A DNA stretch of 58,073 bases, taken from Bacteroidales bacterium. Lineage in GTDB: Bacteria > Bacteroidota > Bacteroidia > Bacteroidales > Prolixibacteraceae. The notes under the pieces are model-generated. The model worked only from the letters and a program-made list of their open reading frames with translations. It was not told the origin of the DNA and searched no databases. Below, piece by piece: positions 1 to 7,865 of this stretch (positions within the stretch are counted from its first letter, which is position 1; each line of letters starts with the position of its first letter). Position numbers and translations under genes: made by a program. The stretch is from NCBI GenBank assembly GCA_012729335.1, contig JAAYDJ010000001.1:1-58073 (forward strand), read 5' to 3'.

Positions 1-135
1 CGCAGCTGAAGCATCGATCCGGTCCGCCTTGTATACAGCTGAAGCATCTTTCCGGTCTGTCTGGTCCGCAGCTGAAGCATCGATCCGGCCCGCCTGGTTC
101 GCAGCTGAAGCATCGATCCGGTCCGTCGGGTCCTC
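1..135. repeat. 33-bp tandem repeat, four copies
   Basis: The core CAGCTGAAGCATC recurs at 3, 36, 69 and 102, exactly every 33 bp, with small differences between copies (the second copy is the most diverged). The array may continue to the left of the window. It lies immediately downstream of the stop codon of the TonB-dependent receptor gene (minus strand), the same position relative to a gene as most other arrays in this window. Confidence 0.85.
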
Positions 136-137
136 CG

Positions 138-2687
138 CTAAAACGAGATATCGATTCCTGCCATGAAGTGTCGCCCCGCCTGGGGAAAGTACCCGTCCAT
201 GGTGTAGCGCTCCCCGCCCAGAAGGTAGGAGTAGACCCAGGCATTGGTCTCGTATGCTGCATTGAACAGGTTGTTGATCAGTAATTTGATCTTCAGCTGT
301 TTCACCCCTTTTAATTGTGGGGTGTAATCCGCCGTGAAATGGTTCACGAAGTAGGGATCGATGACCCGGTCGGGTGAGGAGGTGTTGTCGGTGAACTGTT
401 TTCCCACATAATGGGAGAGGAGGCTGAAGGCAATTTTTCCGGGTGACCAGGCGAGGCTGCTGTTTCCGGAGAGCCGGGGCGAAAAGGCCAGGTCGGTGGT
501 TCCCAGGGCGAAAGCCTGTTGTCCGCCCAGGTCCCAGTCGTCGACATATTCGGTGAAATCCCTTATTTTGTTACGGCTCAGGGTAAGGTGGCCGTTCCAG
601 GAGAGGGCCGGGGTGACCCTGATTCCCGCCGAGAGTTCCACCCCTGTACGGGCACTCTTCTCCACGTTGACCATGACAGGCGCCCCCACATCGTTGATCT
701 GTCCGGTGAGGGCCAGCTGGTTATGGTAGGACATATGATAGAGGTTGACGGCGGCCGTAAAGGTGGTCGATTGCCAGGTCCAACCTGCCTCCAGGTCATG
801 GAGGGTCTCGTGTTGGGGGAGGGGGCTTCCGGGAGGGGTGTCGACAAAGTTGTCCCGGTTGGGTTCCCTGCTGGTCCGGGCAAAGGAGATAAACAGCTCC
901 TGAGCGGGAGAGAGCCGGAAGAAAAGGCCCGTTTTGGGATTGAAAAAGGTGTAGTGGTGAAGGAGATCGAGGCGGCGGAGGTCGTCGTCGATGCCGTTGA
1001 TTTCGTAGCGGATGGTGCGGATCTGCAGATCGGAGAACCAGCTGAGGCGGTGGGTGAGTTCCAGGGTGGTTTTGAGATAGCTGTTCAGGTCGCTTTTGCG
1101 GCCGCGGTTGCGGTAAAACTCATGATCGGGCTTCAGTCCGGGCAAGACCTCCCCCCAGATGATCCGTCCGAAGTGGCGGCCGTAATAGTTATTGGCGCCA
1201 CCGCCCCAGGTGAAGTTGTGGCCTCCCTGCCGGTAGTTGAGGGAGAAAACCATTCCGTAGAAGTCGTTGTCGAGCCATTTGCGGCGGACCAGGTCGGTGC
1301 GGCTGATTTCCGTGCCGTTCACGACCGGTTTGGGCAGGCCGTAGCTGGTGAATTTCTGGGAAGCCTTGAACTGTTCGTAATAACCCTCGCCGAAGGTTTG
1401 GTGGAGGGCGGTGCTCAGGTTCAGGCGGCTGCTGAAGCGGTGGGTGAAGTGGAGCTGCAGGTGGTCCTGGCGGTAGCGGTCCACCTGGTCCTTGTAGGTG
1501 TAGAGGTTATAGGTACGGCTTCCGGAGGAGAGCATTTCACGGGTCTCCTTTTCGGTATAGAGGCCGTGTTCCCCGTAGCGGAGCATGCCCGGGTGGTCGT
1601 TGTGCAGGCGGACCGAGGGGACGCCGTTCCAGGCCTGGTAGGTCTCCTCGGTGCCGGAGAAAACCACCGCCTTAAGCACCGTGGAAGGGGAGTAATACCC
1701 TGCGGAGATGAACCAGGAGCCCAGGTTGCTGAAGGCGCGGTCGATGAATCCGTCGCTGCGGATGGCGCTCAGGCGGGCGTCAAAGGAAAACCTGCCTTTC
1801 TGTCGGCCAGAGCCCAGAGCGGTTACCGGCGACGATGCCCCTGAGGATTCACCAGGGAGCCTTGACGCTGACGCTCCCCCGGGGCGGTTGATTCCCGGTT
1901 TTTCCCCGATGAGTCCGGTTCCTGCGGCGAAGCTGTATTTACGGGTTCCGAAGGAGCCGGCCGAGGAGCTGATTTCGGCATAGGGGTCCCTTTTCAGGGT
2001 AAGGGTTTGCAGGTTAATGGCTGCCCCGAAGGAAGCCCCTCCGCCGGGGGTGGTTCCGGCGCCGCGCTGCACCTGAATGTTCCGGGCCGAGGAGGCCAGG
2101 TCGGGCTGGTCGACGAAGAAGGTGCTGTGCGATTCGGCATCGTTAAGGGGGATGCCGTTGACTGTCACGTTGATGCGGTTCAGGTCGGTGCCACGTACCC
2201 TGAAGCTGGTGTAGCCGATGCCGGTTCCGGCGTCGGAGGTCGCCACAAAGGAGGGAGTCAGCGCCAACAGATAGGGGATGTCCTGGCCCATGTTACGGCT
2301 GCGCAGTGATTCCGCGGAAAGATCGGTGAAGGCCACAGGGGTTTTGTCCTGGGCCCGGGTGGCCTGTACCACCACCTCTTCGGTGAAGATATTTTCAGGT
2401 TCCAGAGAGAAGTGGACGGTAGTGGCCTCACTGAGGGAAACCGCTTTTCGTGCCGTCTGGTACCCGATGAAAGAGACGATGAGTGTGTAGTGACCGGGTT
2501 TCAGGCGGATAAAGCGGTAACTGCCGTCGCTGCCTGTTGACATGCCCTGATAGGTGCCCTCGAGAACCACACTGGCTCCCGGCAGGGGAGCCCCTTTTTC
2601 ATCGCTGACCACTCCCGAGAGAGTGGCCTGAGCCGCAGCCATCAATACCAGGTGCTGAAGGAGAAGCACCAAAATCAATTTTTTCAT
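138..2687 (-). CDS. TonB-dependent outer-membrane receptor, probable thiamin-compound uptake
   Basis: An 849-residue protein from the chosen start. It has a signal peptide (MKKLILVLLLQHLVLMAAAQ), a carboxypeptidase-regulatory-like beta domain (about residues 22-105, starting TLSGVVSDEKGAPLPGASV), a plug domain (about 120-240) and a large beta-barrel ending in a C-terminal phenylalanine. Such receptors use TonB/ExbBD energy to import scarce compounds across the outer membrane. The open frame extends 41 codons upstream, but an ATG at 2687 (or 2699) gives a normal signal peptide. A TPP riboswitch in the leader implies that the substrate is thiamin or a precursor. This matches the Bacteroidota class of THI-box-regulated receptors called Omr1 in comparative genomics of thiamin genes. 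A Gly/Ser/Pro-rich stretch of about 35 codons (roughly 1800-1905) interrupts the barrel. Any partner gene would lie left of the window. Confidence 0.9.
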   Translation of the reverse strand: MKKLILVLLLQHLVLMAAAQATLSGVVSDEKGAPLPGASVVLEGTYQGMSTGSDGSYRFIRLKPGHYTLIVSFIGYQTARKAVSLSEATTVHFSLEPENIFTEEVVVQATRAQDKTPVAFTDLSAESLRSRNMGQDIPYLLALTPSFVATSDAGTGIGYTSFRVRGTDLNRINVTVNGIPLNDAESHSTFFVDQPDLASSARNIQVQRGAGTTPGGGASFGAAINLQTLTLKRDPYAEISSSAGSFGTRKYSFAAGTGLIGEKPGINRPGGASASRLPGESSGASSPVTALGSGRQKGRFSFDARLSAIRSDGFIDRAFSNLGSWFISAGYYSPSTVLKAVVFSGTEETYQAWNGVPSVRLHNDHPGMLRYGEHGLYTEKETREMLSSGSRTYNLYTYKDQVDRYRQDHLQLHFTHRFSSRLNLSTALHQTFGEGYYEQFKASQKFTSYGLPKPVVNGTEISRTDLVRRKWLDNDFYGMVFSLNYRQGGHNFTWGGGANNYYGRHFGRIIWGEVLPGLKPDHEFYRNRGRKSDLNSYLKTTLELTHRLSWFSDLQIRTIRYEINGIDDDLRRLDLLHHYTFFNPKTGLFFRLSPAQELFISFARTSREPNRDNFVDTPPGSPLPQHETLHDLEAGWTWQSTTFTAAVNLYHMSYHNQLALTGQINDVGAPVMVNVEKSARTGVELSAGIRVTPALSWNGHLTLSRNKIRDFTEYVDDWDLGGQQAFALGTTDLAFSPRLSGNSSLAWSPGKIAFSLLSHYVGKQFTDNTSSPDRVIDPYFVNHFTADYTPQLKGVKQLKIKLLINNLFNAAYETNAWVYSYLLGGERYTMDGYFPQAGRHFMAGIDISF

Positions 2688-2819
2688 CTTAACGACCATT
2701 TTCCATTTAACTTCTTTTCCCCGAAACCACCTGTAGCAAGGTCTGGTGAAAGCGTGGTGCAATACCCAACCGTCACACAGGCATTTAGGTAAAATCCAGT
2801 AAAAAAACAACCAATGGGT

Positions 2820-2926
2820 GGGATGGCTCCCGTGGTCTTCCCTCCGCCGGCATTACCCGGATCAGGTTATAAGGGTATGATCTCAGCCTGTGTTTCATCC
2901 CGGACGTTTCCGGGCAAAGGCACCCC
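2820..2926 (-). promoter_or_regulatory. TPP riboswitch (THI element)
   Basis: Read on the minus strand, this has the conserved THI-box strings in order: CTGAGA (about 2886-2881), ACCCTT a few bases later, CCTGATCCGGGTAATGCC (about 2866-2849), then GGCGGAGGGAA. A closing P1 helix pairs GGGGTG (2926-2921) with CATCCC (2825-2820), with one G-U pair. The class binds thiamin pyrophosphate and usually represses downstream expression. A run of seven U residues follows about 12 nt after P1 (2807-2801), but I could not find a convincing terminator stem before it, so whether control is at transcription or translation is open. The leader is about 130 nt from the aptamer to the receptor start. Confidence 0.93.
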
Positions 2927-2944
2927 ATTGATGAAATATCAGCC

Positions 2945-2952
2945 CAAAGTTA
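2945..2952 (-). promoter_or_regulatory. Candidate -7 box (TAACTTTG) for the riboswitch-receptor transcript
   Basis: The minus strand reads TAACTTTG, which fits the Bacteroidota TAnnTTTG -7 consensus. A transcript starting about 7 nt downstream would begin just before the riboswitch P1 helix at 2926. I see no clear TTG -33 element at the right distance. Confidence 0.5.
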
Positions 2953-2959
2953 ACATTTT

Positions 2960-2979
2960 TTACGGGAATAGTCCCGTAA
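2960..2979. repeat. Inverted repeat between divergent promoters
   Basis: TTACGGG (2960-2966) and CCCGTAA (2973-2979) form perfect 7-bp arms around a 6-bp spacer. The site is between the receptor promoter (minus) and the ECF sigma gene (plus), so it could be an operator or a small hairpin in either transcript. No function is shown. Confidence 0.4.
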
Positions 2980-3032
2980 TTTCTTTACTCGGGATGATAC
3001 AAACCAGGTAAACTGTCGTCAATTAAAGTAAG

Positions 3033-3554
3033 ATGACCACCGAAGAGTTTAAATCCAGATTATGGCCTTACACGCGAAAGCTCTATCCGATGATGAAGCG
3101 GATACTGGGCAGTGAGGAGGAGACGCGTGATGCGCTGCAGGAGCTGATGCTCAGGTTATGGAACAGAAAAGAAGCCCTGGAAGAGTGCCTCAACCCTGAT
3201 GCGTATATCTTCACGGCGGCCCGGAATTACTGTTTCGACCAGAAGAAACGGGAGCGGCGGAGCCCCGTGACCCTCACAGGGGAGGTCCCCGTTCAGGTGG
3301 CCGGAGGCTCCTTTGACCCCGATGCAGCCGAAAAACTGAAGCATGTGCGTCTGATCATGGGATCCCTTCCGGAGAATTACCGGGAGGTATTGGAAATGAG
3401 GGAAATCGATGGGTTGTCCTTTGAAGAGATCGCCGAACTGACAGGGAATGAGGTGCCTTACATCAGGGTGCTGCTGTCACGCTCGCGGATGAAACTGAGG
3501 AATGAACTGGAAAAAATTTACAGCTATGAAAGAGGAACGGGACAGACTGCTTGA
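3033..3554 (+). CDS. RNA polymerase sigma factor, ECF (sigma-70) family
   Basis: A 173-residue protein with the two ECF domains. Region 2 is at about residues 10-75 (EETRDALQELMLRLWN and DAYIFTAARNYCFDQ). Region 4 is at about 112-165, with the helix-turn-helix around LPENYREVLEMREIDGLSFE and YIRVLLSRSRMKLRNEL. It should direct RNA polymerase to a small regulon. The next gene overlaps its 3' end by 29 bp and encodes a one-helix membrane protein, the usual arrangement of sigma and anti-sigma. The target regulon cannot be read from the window; the adjacent DUF4252-type gene is a likely member. It is transcribed away from the riboswitch-controlled receptor. Confidence 0.92.
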   Translation: MTTEEFKSRLWPYTRKLYPMMKRILGSEEETRDALQELMLRLWNRKEALEECLNPDAYIFTAARNYCFDQKKRERRSPVTLTGEVPVQVAGGSFDPDAAEKLKHVRLIMGSLPENYREVLEMREIDGLSFEEIAELTGNEVPYIRVLLSRSRMKLRNELEKIYSYERGTGQTA

Positions 3555-3957
3555 GAAATATTACCGGGGGGAGACCACACAGGAGGAGGAACGGTTGCTG
3601 CGGGAGGCCTGCCTGGCGGAGGCGGATGCTTCTCCGGAGAAGGCGTTTTTTACCTGGGTTGCCGGAGAATCGGCCCTTCCGGAAGGATTGGAAAGCGCGG
3701 TGTTTGAAAAGGTCGATGCTTCCGCACGAAAAAAGAGGGTAAGGGTGCTGATATACAGCGTGACCTCTGTGGCCGCCACACTGGCCCTGATGATCACCCT
3801 TTACGCGGGGAACCTGGCCCGGTTGGAGAAAGAACAGGAATTCAGGATGATAGAGCAAACACTTGTCCACGTGTCGGAAACCCTGCAGCCTGCACCTGCA
3901 GAGCCCGACATGTTGGTCCTGTGGGTCGACAACGACGTGGAAATCATTGTTAATTAA
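3526..3957 (+). CDS. Probable anti-sigma factor, single transmembrane helix
   Basis: A 143-residue protein from ATG 3526 (MKEERDRLLEKYYRGETT). An in-frame ATG at 3502 exists, but 3526 gives the typical start of these short regulators. An acidic N-terminal half with the KYYRGETTQEEE pattern common in Bacteroidota anti-sigma proteins is followed by one hydrophobic helix (about residues 70-92) and a short C-terminal part ending EIIVN. It probably holds the sigma factor at the membrane. The overlap with the sigma gene suggests translational coupling, and the next gene follows after 10 bp. The role is inferred from architecture and position; no zinc-binding motif is visible. Confidence 0.7.
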   Translation: MKEERDRLLEKYYRGETTQEEERLLREACLAEADASPEKAFFTWVAGESALPEGLESAVFEKVDASARKKRVRVLIYSVTSVAATLALMITLYAGNLARLEKEQEFRMIEQTLVHVSETLQPAPAEPDMLVLWVDNDVEIIVN

Positions 3958-3967
3958 GTATAAAGCC

Positions 3968-4942
3968 ATGAAAACGATTGTAAGCATTTGTATTGCCCTG
4001 TTGGTGAGTGTTCAGGTCTCAGGGCAGGATTTATTCACCAGCCTGACGGAGAAGTTCGGCGGCAAAGAGGGATTCAGCGCCACGAACCTGACCCGCGACA
4101 TGTTCGACCTCTACCTGAAGAAAAAGCAGGTGGATCCCGGTTCCCCGGTTTCGGAGACCCTCCGGAAACTCGACCACATCCTGGTGGTCTCACAGAGTGC
4201 TTATGTTTACGGAAAGCCCGAAGAGAAACCGGCGGTGGAACTCTCTGAAATTCACAATGCCATTCTCAGCCATTACAAGGCCCGGTCGTTCACCCTGTTT
4301 AAGACCGAAAACCGGATGGGGGAGGACCTGAAGGTGTACATCAACAAGAGCGGCGAGAAAATCACCTCCCTGGCGCTGGTCACCGCTTCGGCGACCCGGA
4401 TGGTGTTGGTCGAGCTGGACGGGGAAATCGATTTGGGCAGTCTGGCCGACCTGGGCAGCACTTTGAACATCAGCGGACTGGAGAATCTCAGCCGGATCAG
4501 TGGCCGTTCAGGAGGCCCCGTGGTGTTCCGTGATTTCGGCGACTACTCCTTTTATTTCGGGAACGACCGGCTGAAACAGATGGAGCAGATGGAGCAGCAG
4601 ATGAAGGTGCTGAATGACCTCAGGTCGGAAGAGTTTCTCAACAAGCAGAAAGAGTGGGTGGAGAAGAACCAGGAGTTTGCTGAAAAGCACAAGGAGTTTG
4701 CGCAGCAGCAGCGGGAGATGGCAGAACGCGCCAGGGAAATGGCGGAGAAATATGGGAGGCATCCCATATTTCTGAGTGCTCCGGGTGATACCAATATGGT
4801 ATATATCATCGACGGTAAGAAAGCCAGTGCCAAAGAGATGAAAAATCTTGATCCCGACCGGATTGCCACCATCGAAGTAATCAAAACCGACAAGGAGAAG
4901 CCTTCTAAAAAGGGAGAAGTCAGGATCACCACCCGGAAATAG
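3968..4942 (+). CDS. DUF4252-type exported protein with coiled coil and plug-like C-terminus
   Basis: A 324-residue protein from ATG 3968 (MKTIVSICIALLVSVQVSGQ, a signal peptide). Residues about 20-190 resemble the DUF4252 family, which often sits beside ECF sigma genes in Bacteroidota. Residues about 200-270 are a highly charged Glu/Lys/Gln-rich coiled coil (repeats of the type KEFAQQQREMAERAREMAEK). The C-terminal 50 residues (YIIDGKKASAKEMKNLDPDR, then IATIEVIK) resemble the short plug-like segment found at the end of some TonB-linked or BlaR1-like proteins. This combination suggests a periplasmic sensor or effector of the sigma system. No enzymatic motif is visible. It is the third gene of the sigma operon, 10 bp after the anti-sigma gene. 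Confidence 0.75.
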   Translation: MKTIVSICIALLVSVQVSGQDLFTSLTEKFGGKEGFSATNLTRDMFDLYLKKKQVDPGSPVSETLRKLDHILVVSQSAYVYGKPEEKPAVELSEIHNAILSHYKARSFTLFKTENRMGEDLKVYINKSGEKITSLALVTASATRMVLVELDGEIDLGSLADLGSTLNISGLENLSRISGRSGGPVVFRDFGDYSFYFGNDRLKQMEQMEQQMKVLNDLRSEEFLNKQKEWVEKNQEFAEKHKEFAQQQREMAERAREMAEKYGRHPIFLSAPGDTNMVYIIDGKKASAKEMKNLDPDRIATIEVIKTDKEKPSKKGEVRITTRK

Positions 4943-5071
4943 TTACCTTTTATGGATTTGTGCGGTGTGTAGAGGGCAATATTCTGTTAAACAGCTGAAA
5001 ATGAGGGAAAAATATTTGGAATTTCTGGCAAAAAGTGGTAATTTGAAAGAATAAACCATAAATAAATAGCC

Positions 5072-6721
5072 ATGAAGAAATCTACCTTGTTTTTAGTGTG
5101 TTTATTTTTTGTGTGTTTTTTTTCGGGGATCACCCTTGAGCTCTCTGCCCAGCGCGGGACGGTCATCGAGGCGGTACCGCTGACCACTGTCACTCCTTCG
5201 GAGATCATGCTGACCCTGCAGGCCAGTCTCGATGAAACGGCCTATTCGCTGGTCGACCTGTTCACCTACAAGAAGCATTCGGTCACGGCGGTAAAGGTCA
5301 TCTACAACACCATTGATGCTACCGGCTCTCCCACGGTGGCTTCGGGGGTGGTGTTTTTGCCGGTGGTGACCCCTGCGATGCAGATGCCCCTGTTCTTGTA
5401 TCTCCACGGAACGCTCACGCGTGACCTGGATGCTCCGTCGAACCTTCTGGGAATAGAGACGGCCATCGGGTGGATCATGGCCATGGACGGTTACATTGCC
5501 GTGTTGCCCGATTACCTGGGACTGGGTGACGGTCCGGGTGTTCATCCTTACCACCATTCGGCTTCGGAGGCTTCGGCCAGTGTCGACATGCTGAAAGCGG
5601 CCGTGGCGATGTGCGCCGATCCACTGGTGTGCCCCGATCCCCTGGTGTGGGCCAAGCCCGACGGGAACCTTTACATGAGTGGATATTCACAGGGGGGACA
5701 TGCTGCCCTGGCCACCCAGAATGTGCTCCAGAACAATCCTCTTCCAGGAATCACCCTTCGGAAAACGGTGGCCGGAAGTGGCGCCTACAGCCTCTCCCAG
5801 GTACAGAAAAGCTATCTCTTTGACCATCCCGTCTATCCGAGTCCCTCGTTTCTGCCCTATATGCTCATGAGTTTCCAGGAAGCCTATGGCAACCTTTACG
5901 GCGACCTGGGGCAGGTTTTTGTGTCACCTTATAATTTGACTATCCCGGATCTCTTCAATGGCTTGTATACTACCGACCAGATCAACATTCAGCTGCCTCC
6001 GGAGTGGAAAACCATGTTTGTGCCCAAATACCTCTGGAATATCCAGTACAACTATTTTCATCCGGTGAACAGCGCCCTGCGGAAAAACGACGTGATCGGC
6101 TGGAAGCCCAAAAGCGATCTGCATCTCTATTATTGCACCTGTGACGAGCTGGTCGCCAATGAGAATTCGCTGCTGGCTTACCTCTCCTTTTTGCTGAGGG
6201 GGAGCAGCAAGGTCAGTTGTCTGCCGGTGGGACCGTTCAAACATGCCGAGTGCGCCCCGTTTGTGCTGCTCCTGTCAAAGATCCAGTTTGACTGTGCCTC
6301 GGGGGCGAATCCCTGCGGCATCAACCTGCTGAGCCTGTTGAAGTCGGCCACCAAAGAGGATTTTCCGGAATTCAGAAATGCGGTGTCGGGACTCACACCT
6401 TCACCCCGGATTGAAGAGCTGATGAAAAACGAACAGTTGGCGGCCTGGGTGCGGGAAAACGAACTGCAGGCGTCAGAAGGACCGGCTGAACTGACGGTTT
6501 ACCCCAATCCGGTATACGATGTGGTAAATATTGAGCGGCCTGCCGGGTTGCAGGGATTGGTCAGGGTCGCATTGTACGATATGCAGGGCAGGCTGGTCAT
6601 GGAAGAGGATTTTACGGGATCTGTCATGCAGATCAATGTGAAACCACTTCCTGCCGGGGCCTATCAGATTGTTCTCAATGGCAACAGAATAATGACCAAA
6701 ACACTGATCGTCATGGATTAA
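5072..6721 (+). CDS. T9SS-secreted alpha/beta hydrolase (lipase/esterase-like)
   Basis: A 549-residue protein with a strongly hydrophobic signal peptide. An alpha/beta-hydrolase domain (about residues 60-430) carries the nucleophile elbow GYSQGGH and an oxyanion-type LYLHGT strand end; it resembles secretory lipases that act on esters outside the cell. The last ~75 residues (starting YPNPVYDVVNIE, with PLPAGAYQIVL) form a type A T9SS sorting domain, so the protein should cross the outer membrane and be released or anchored at the surface. The acid is probably a D in the HLYYCTCDELV region and the base the H of PFKHAEC; both are guesses. It stands alone, 129 bp after the DUF4252 gene and convergent with the next gene. 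Confidence 0.88.
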   Translation: MKKSTLFLVCLFFVCFFSGITLELSAQRGTVIEAVPLTTVTPSEIMLTLQASLDETAYSLVDLFTYKKHSVTAVKVIYNTIDATGSPTVASGVVFLPVVTPAMQMPLFLYLHGTLTRDLDAPSNLLGIETAIGWIMAMDGYIAVLPDYLGLGDGPGVHPYHHSASEASASVDMLKAAVAMCADPLVCPDPLVWAKPDGNLYMSGYSQGGHAALATQNVLQNNPLPGITLRKTVAGSGAYSLSQVQKSYLFDHPVYPSPSFLPYMLMSFQEAYGNLYGDLGQVFVSPYNLTIPDLFNGLYTTDQINIQLPPEWKTMFVPKYLWNIQYNYFHPVNSALRKNDVIGWKPKSDLHLYYCTCDELVANENSLLAYLSFLLRGSSKVSCLPVGPFKHAECAPFVLLLSKIQFDCASGANPCGINLLSLLKSATKEDFPEFRNAVSGLTPSPRIEELMKNEQLAAWVRENELQASEGPAELTVYPNPVYDVVNIERPAGLQGLVRVALYDMQGRLVMEEDFTGSVMQINVKPLPAGAYQIVLNGNRIMTKTLIVMD

Positions 6722-6836
6722 CCGGCCTCGTGGTTCACCTGGCTTAACCACTTCGTTCCTGTGAAGATGTGCCAGCACGCAGTGATCTTTATGTGAACCG
6801 TGTGCAGTATGTGGCGGTGTAAACAGTGCATTTGTG

Positions 6837-7667
6837 TCAGGCCAGCTGAACCAGGCCGTATTTCTTCATCATCATCTTATCGAGCAGGTTTTCGGGCAGA
6901 ACCCTTTTATAGAGGGGGAGGAAGAAGCTGCGTTTGCCACAGCGGACAACCGGCGGGGGATTTTCGGAGATGATTTTGCGGATCACCCGGGAGCAGAATT
7001 CGGTCACGGGAGTGGCTTTTTCCTGTGAGGTGTTGGCTCTTTTATAGATGTATGGTTCAATGGGGGTGTACCACGATTCGGGTTTGAGGAGGCCGCTGAC
7101 GGTTTCGGCGGAGTGCTGGCCGAATTCGGTGCGGATGCCTCCGGGCTGGACGATGACCACTTTGATGCCGAAGGGTTTGAGCTCCATGCGCAGGGAGTCG
7201 CTCCAGGCATGGACGGCGGCTTTGGAGGAGCAGTAGGCTCCTGCAAACGGGGTGGGGGTAATTCCCGATATGCTTCCCATGTTGACGATGGTTCCCTTTC
7301 CGCGGGCTTTCATGAAGGGGACTACCTTATGGATGATCTCCACCGGTCCGAAGAAGTTGGTCCGGAACTGCCGTTCCAGTTTTTCTAAGGGGATGTCGAC
7401 GGCCGGGCCGATCAGTCCGTAGCCGGCATTGTTGAAAAGCAGGTCGATATGTCCGCACAGGTCGATGATCTGTTCAACGGTTTCCCCGATCTGGCGGTTG
7501 TTGGTCACGTCCAGGGGAAAGGTAAGGCATCCGGCTTCCTCGAGGGGGCGTAGTTTTTCAGGATAGAGGTCGGTGGCGGCCACAGTCCACTTCAGTCCGG
7601 CCAGTTCCAGGGCTAATTCACGGCCTATGCCGCTGGCACAGCCCGTAATCATGGCAACTTTTTGCAT
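6837..7667 (-). CDS. Short-chain dehydrogenase/reductase
   Basis: A classical SDR of 276 residues from ATG 7667 (MQKVAMITGCASGIG). The frame also opens at 7697, but the glycine-rich cofactor motif normally begins within the first 15 residues, which favours 7667. It shows the TGxxxGIG cofactor loop, NNAG (about residue 82), the catalytic YCSSK (Tyr and Lys near 148-152, with Ser in NMGSISG) and PGGIRTEF. It should be an NAD(P)-dependent oxidoreductase of unknown substrate. The basic C-terminal tail (PLYKRVLPENLLDKMMMKK) is seen in SDRs acting on lipids or retinol-like substrates, only a weak hint. It is a single gene with no obvious operon. Confidence 0.88.
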   Translation of the reverse strand: MQKVAMITGCASGIGRELALELAGLKWTVAATDLYPEKLRPLEEAGCLTFPLDVTNNRQIGETVEQIIDLCGHIDLLFNNAGYGLIGPAVDIPLEKLERQFRTNFFGPVEIIHKVVPFMKARGKGTIVNMGSISGITPTPFAGAYCSSKAAVHAWSDSLRMELKPFGIKVVIVQPGGIRTEFGQHSAETVSGLLKPESWYTPIEPYIYKRANTSQEKATPVTEFCSRVIRKIISENPPPVVRCGKRSFFLPLYKRVLPENLLDKMMMKKYGLVQLA

Positions 7668-7865
7668 GGCGTTGTTTTCAGTGATCTTGATATACATATC
7701 AAGTTACTGAAAAATAAGCAATTCGTCACTATTTTCAGTGGAAAAGGTTGCAGCGGTGAGCGCAATTTCCGCGGGGGGAGTTCAAATTATGATAAATGGT
7801 GAACCCCGTCCCGCAAAAGCGGTGATATGGTCCGGATGCGCCGTTTACCTTGCAGGTTATCAGGG

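Noticed and set aside
519-1844. A 441-codon plus-strand frame opposite the TonB receptor gene
   Set aside because: Antisense shadow of a GC-rich gene; the receptor has clear domains and a riboswitch, and the antisense protein has no recognisable pattern.
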